Source: Muribaculaceae bacterium (GTDB lineage: Bacteria; Bacteroidota; Bacteroidia; Bacteroidales; Muribaculaceae). From it: a stretch of DNA of 64,000 bases. The stretch covers positions 1 to 64,000 of the forward strand of contig JAFLTP010000012.1 in assembly GCA_022510405.1 (NCBI GenBank). The letters run 5' to 3'. The position numbers and the translations under genes are program-made. Under the pieces are notes generated by a model. It made no database searches and was not told the origin of the DNA. It saw only the letters and a list, made by a program, of their open reading frames with translations. Positions 63,317 through 64,000 of this stretch are shown here, in pieces; positions within the stretch are counted from its first letter, which is position 1; each line of letters opens with the position of its first letter.

Positions 63317-64000
63317 TTGGCAACCAAAGAGGAGACATCAAGGTTAGGTCTTTTGGGACTCATCGCCATCGTATTCAGTTCGATGGTGGGAGGAGGAATT
63401 TTTAATATTGCACAAAACATAGCGTCTACGGCCGGAATAGGTGCCGTAGTGATTGCTTGGCTGATTACAGGGTTTGGAATGGTGTTTCTGGTGCTCACCT
63501 TCAAAATTCTTTCAGATCATTACCCTCATTTGAACCAAGGATTATATCAATACGCTCGGAAAGGATTCGGAAACTATGTCGGGTTCAATATAGCTTGGGG
63601 ATATTGGTTGTGCGTAGCTTTCGGCAACGTTGCTTTTGTTGTTATGTTGAACGATGCTGTTGGAGCGTTTTTCCCGATTTTTCTTCAACATAAATGGGAA
63701 TCTATAGTTTTTTGTGAATGTATTGTATGGATAATGTTTGGAATTGTGGAACGAGGCATCATGACTGCCTCGTTTATCAATACCATCATGACGTTCCTGA
63801 AGTTTGCTGCTATATTTATCATAATAGTCATACTGATAGTCTATTTCAGACTGGAACTTTTATTTTCTGATGTTTGGGGTGAAACAATTGTAGAGGGTGA
63901 AAGACCATTAGGAGGACTTTGGACACAAGTTATGGGCACCATGTTCATAACCATGTTCTGCTTTGTAGGCATTGAAGGTGGATTGATGTTGTCAAGTTAC
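63317..64000 (+). CDS. APC-family amino acid antiporter (C-terminus beyond window)
   Basis: The first 228 residues of a transporter of the basic amino acid/polyamine antiporter branch are visible: GLLGLIAIVFSSMVGGGIFN, GLYQYARKGFGNYVGFNIA followed by WGYWLCV, and at the edge FCFVGIEGGLMLSS, with about six helices. The frame directly follows the CE7 TAA in the same phase, so translation must restart; TTG at 63317 is the only start that keeps the first helix whole. It is probably outside the pectin function. ArcD-like arginine/ornithine exchange is one option. Confidence 0.85.
   Translation, partial: MATKEETSRLGLLGLIAIVFSSMVGGGIFNIAQNIASTAGIGAVVIAWLITGFGMVFLVLTFKILSDHYPHLNQGLYQYARKGFGNYVGFNIAWGYWLCVAFGNVAFVVMLNDAVGAFFPIFLQHKWESIVFCECIVWIMFGIVERGIMTASFINTIMTFLKFAAIFIIIVILIVYFRLELLFSDVWGETIVEGERPLGGLWTQVMGTMFITMFCFVGIEGGLMLSSY

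Noticed and set aside
62006-64000. a CE7-permease fusion protein
   Set aside because: A TAA separates the two, and an esterase joined through its C-terminus to a 12-helix carrier has no precedent known to me; a restart at TTG explains the data.

Overview
This 64 kb window comes from a Bacteroidota genome, most likely order Bacteroidales. The evidence is paired SusC/SusD-type outer-membrane proteins, DUF4249 and DUF4450 families, promoters of the TTTG-N19/20-TAnnTTTG type, and secreted enzymes ending in tails like those used by type IX secretion. Several of those tails end in a G-I-x-I-x-N-G-K-K-like sequence, which I associate with Muribaculaceae or Prevotellaceae; that placement is inference.

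Positions 1-7.8 kb are accessory DNA. A minus-strand operon encodes an MmeI-like DNA adenine methyltransferase, a two-TM coiled-coil protein and a DEAD/DEAH helicase cut by the window edge; it looks like a restriction or anti-phage system. Next come a YafQ-type toxin-antitoxin pair, three ~128-bp direct repeats, a tRNA 3'-half remnant with a hairpin, a frameshifted integrase fragment, an internally deleted zinc metallopeptidase, a nitroreductase and an IS982 remnant. This is an old integration site in decay. A TonB-dependent receptor and its DUF4249 lipoprotein partner (7.8-10.7 kb) separate it from the main locus.

Positions 10.9-63.3 kb form a very large pectin utilisation locus. The outer layer holds two PL1 pectate lyases, a PL11 rhamnogalacturonan lyase, CE8, CE12, CE7 and another alpha/beta-hydrolase esterase, and SusC/SusD with two accessory surface proteins. 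Oligosaccharides are trimmed by GH28, GH105, GH106, GH43, GH3, a DUF4450 protein and a GH28-GH105-X fusion that is frameshifted at an A10 tract. Inside the cell both uronate branches are complete: unsaturated uronate through KduI and KduD, and galacturonate through UxaC, UxaB and UxaA, meeting at KDG, which KdgK and KdgA split to pyruvate and glyceraldehyde 3-phosphate. An ExuT-like MFS carrier and an orphan GatC-type EIIC are the candidate importers.

Minus-strand genes run from 41.5 kb down to 10.9 kb; the DUF4450 gene is the only plus-strand gene embedded there. A long plus-strand series starts at uxaB (41.66 kb) and runs to the permease cut by the right edge. No transcription regulator is encoded anywhere in the window.

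The points most worth a second look are: KduI with a signal peptide beside an orphan GatC; two TCGAG arrays with a ~10-nt period placed between genes of the KDG operon; the A10 frameshift in the three-module glycosidase; a free-standing GH2 tail-domain protein with its own signal peptide; and the methyltransferase/2TM/helicase operon.
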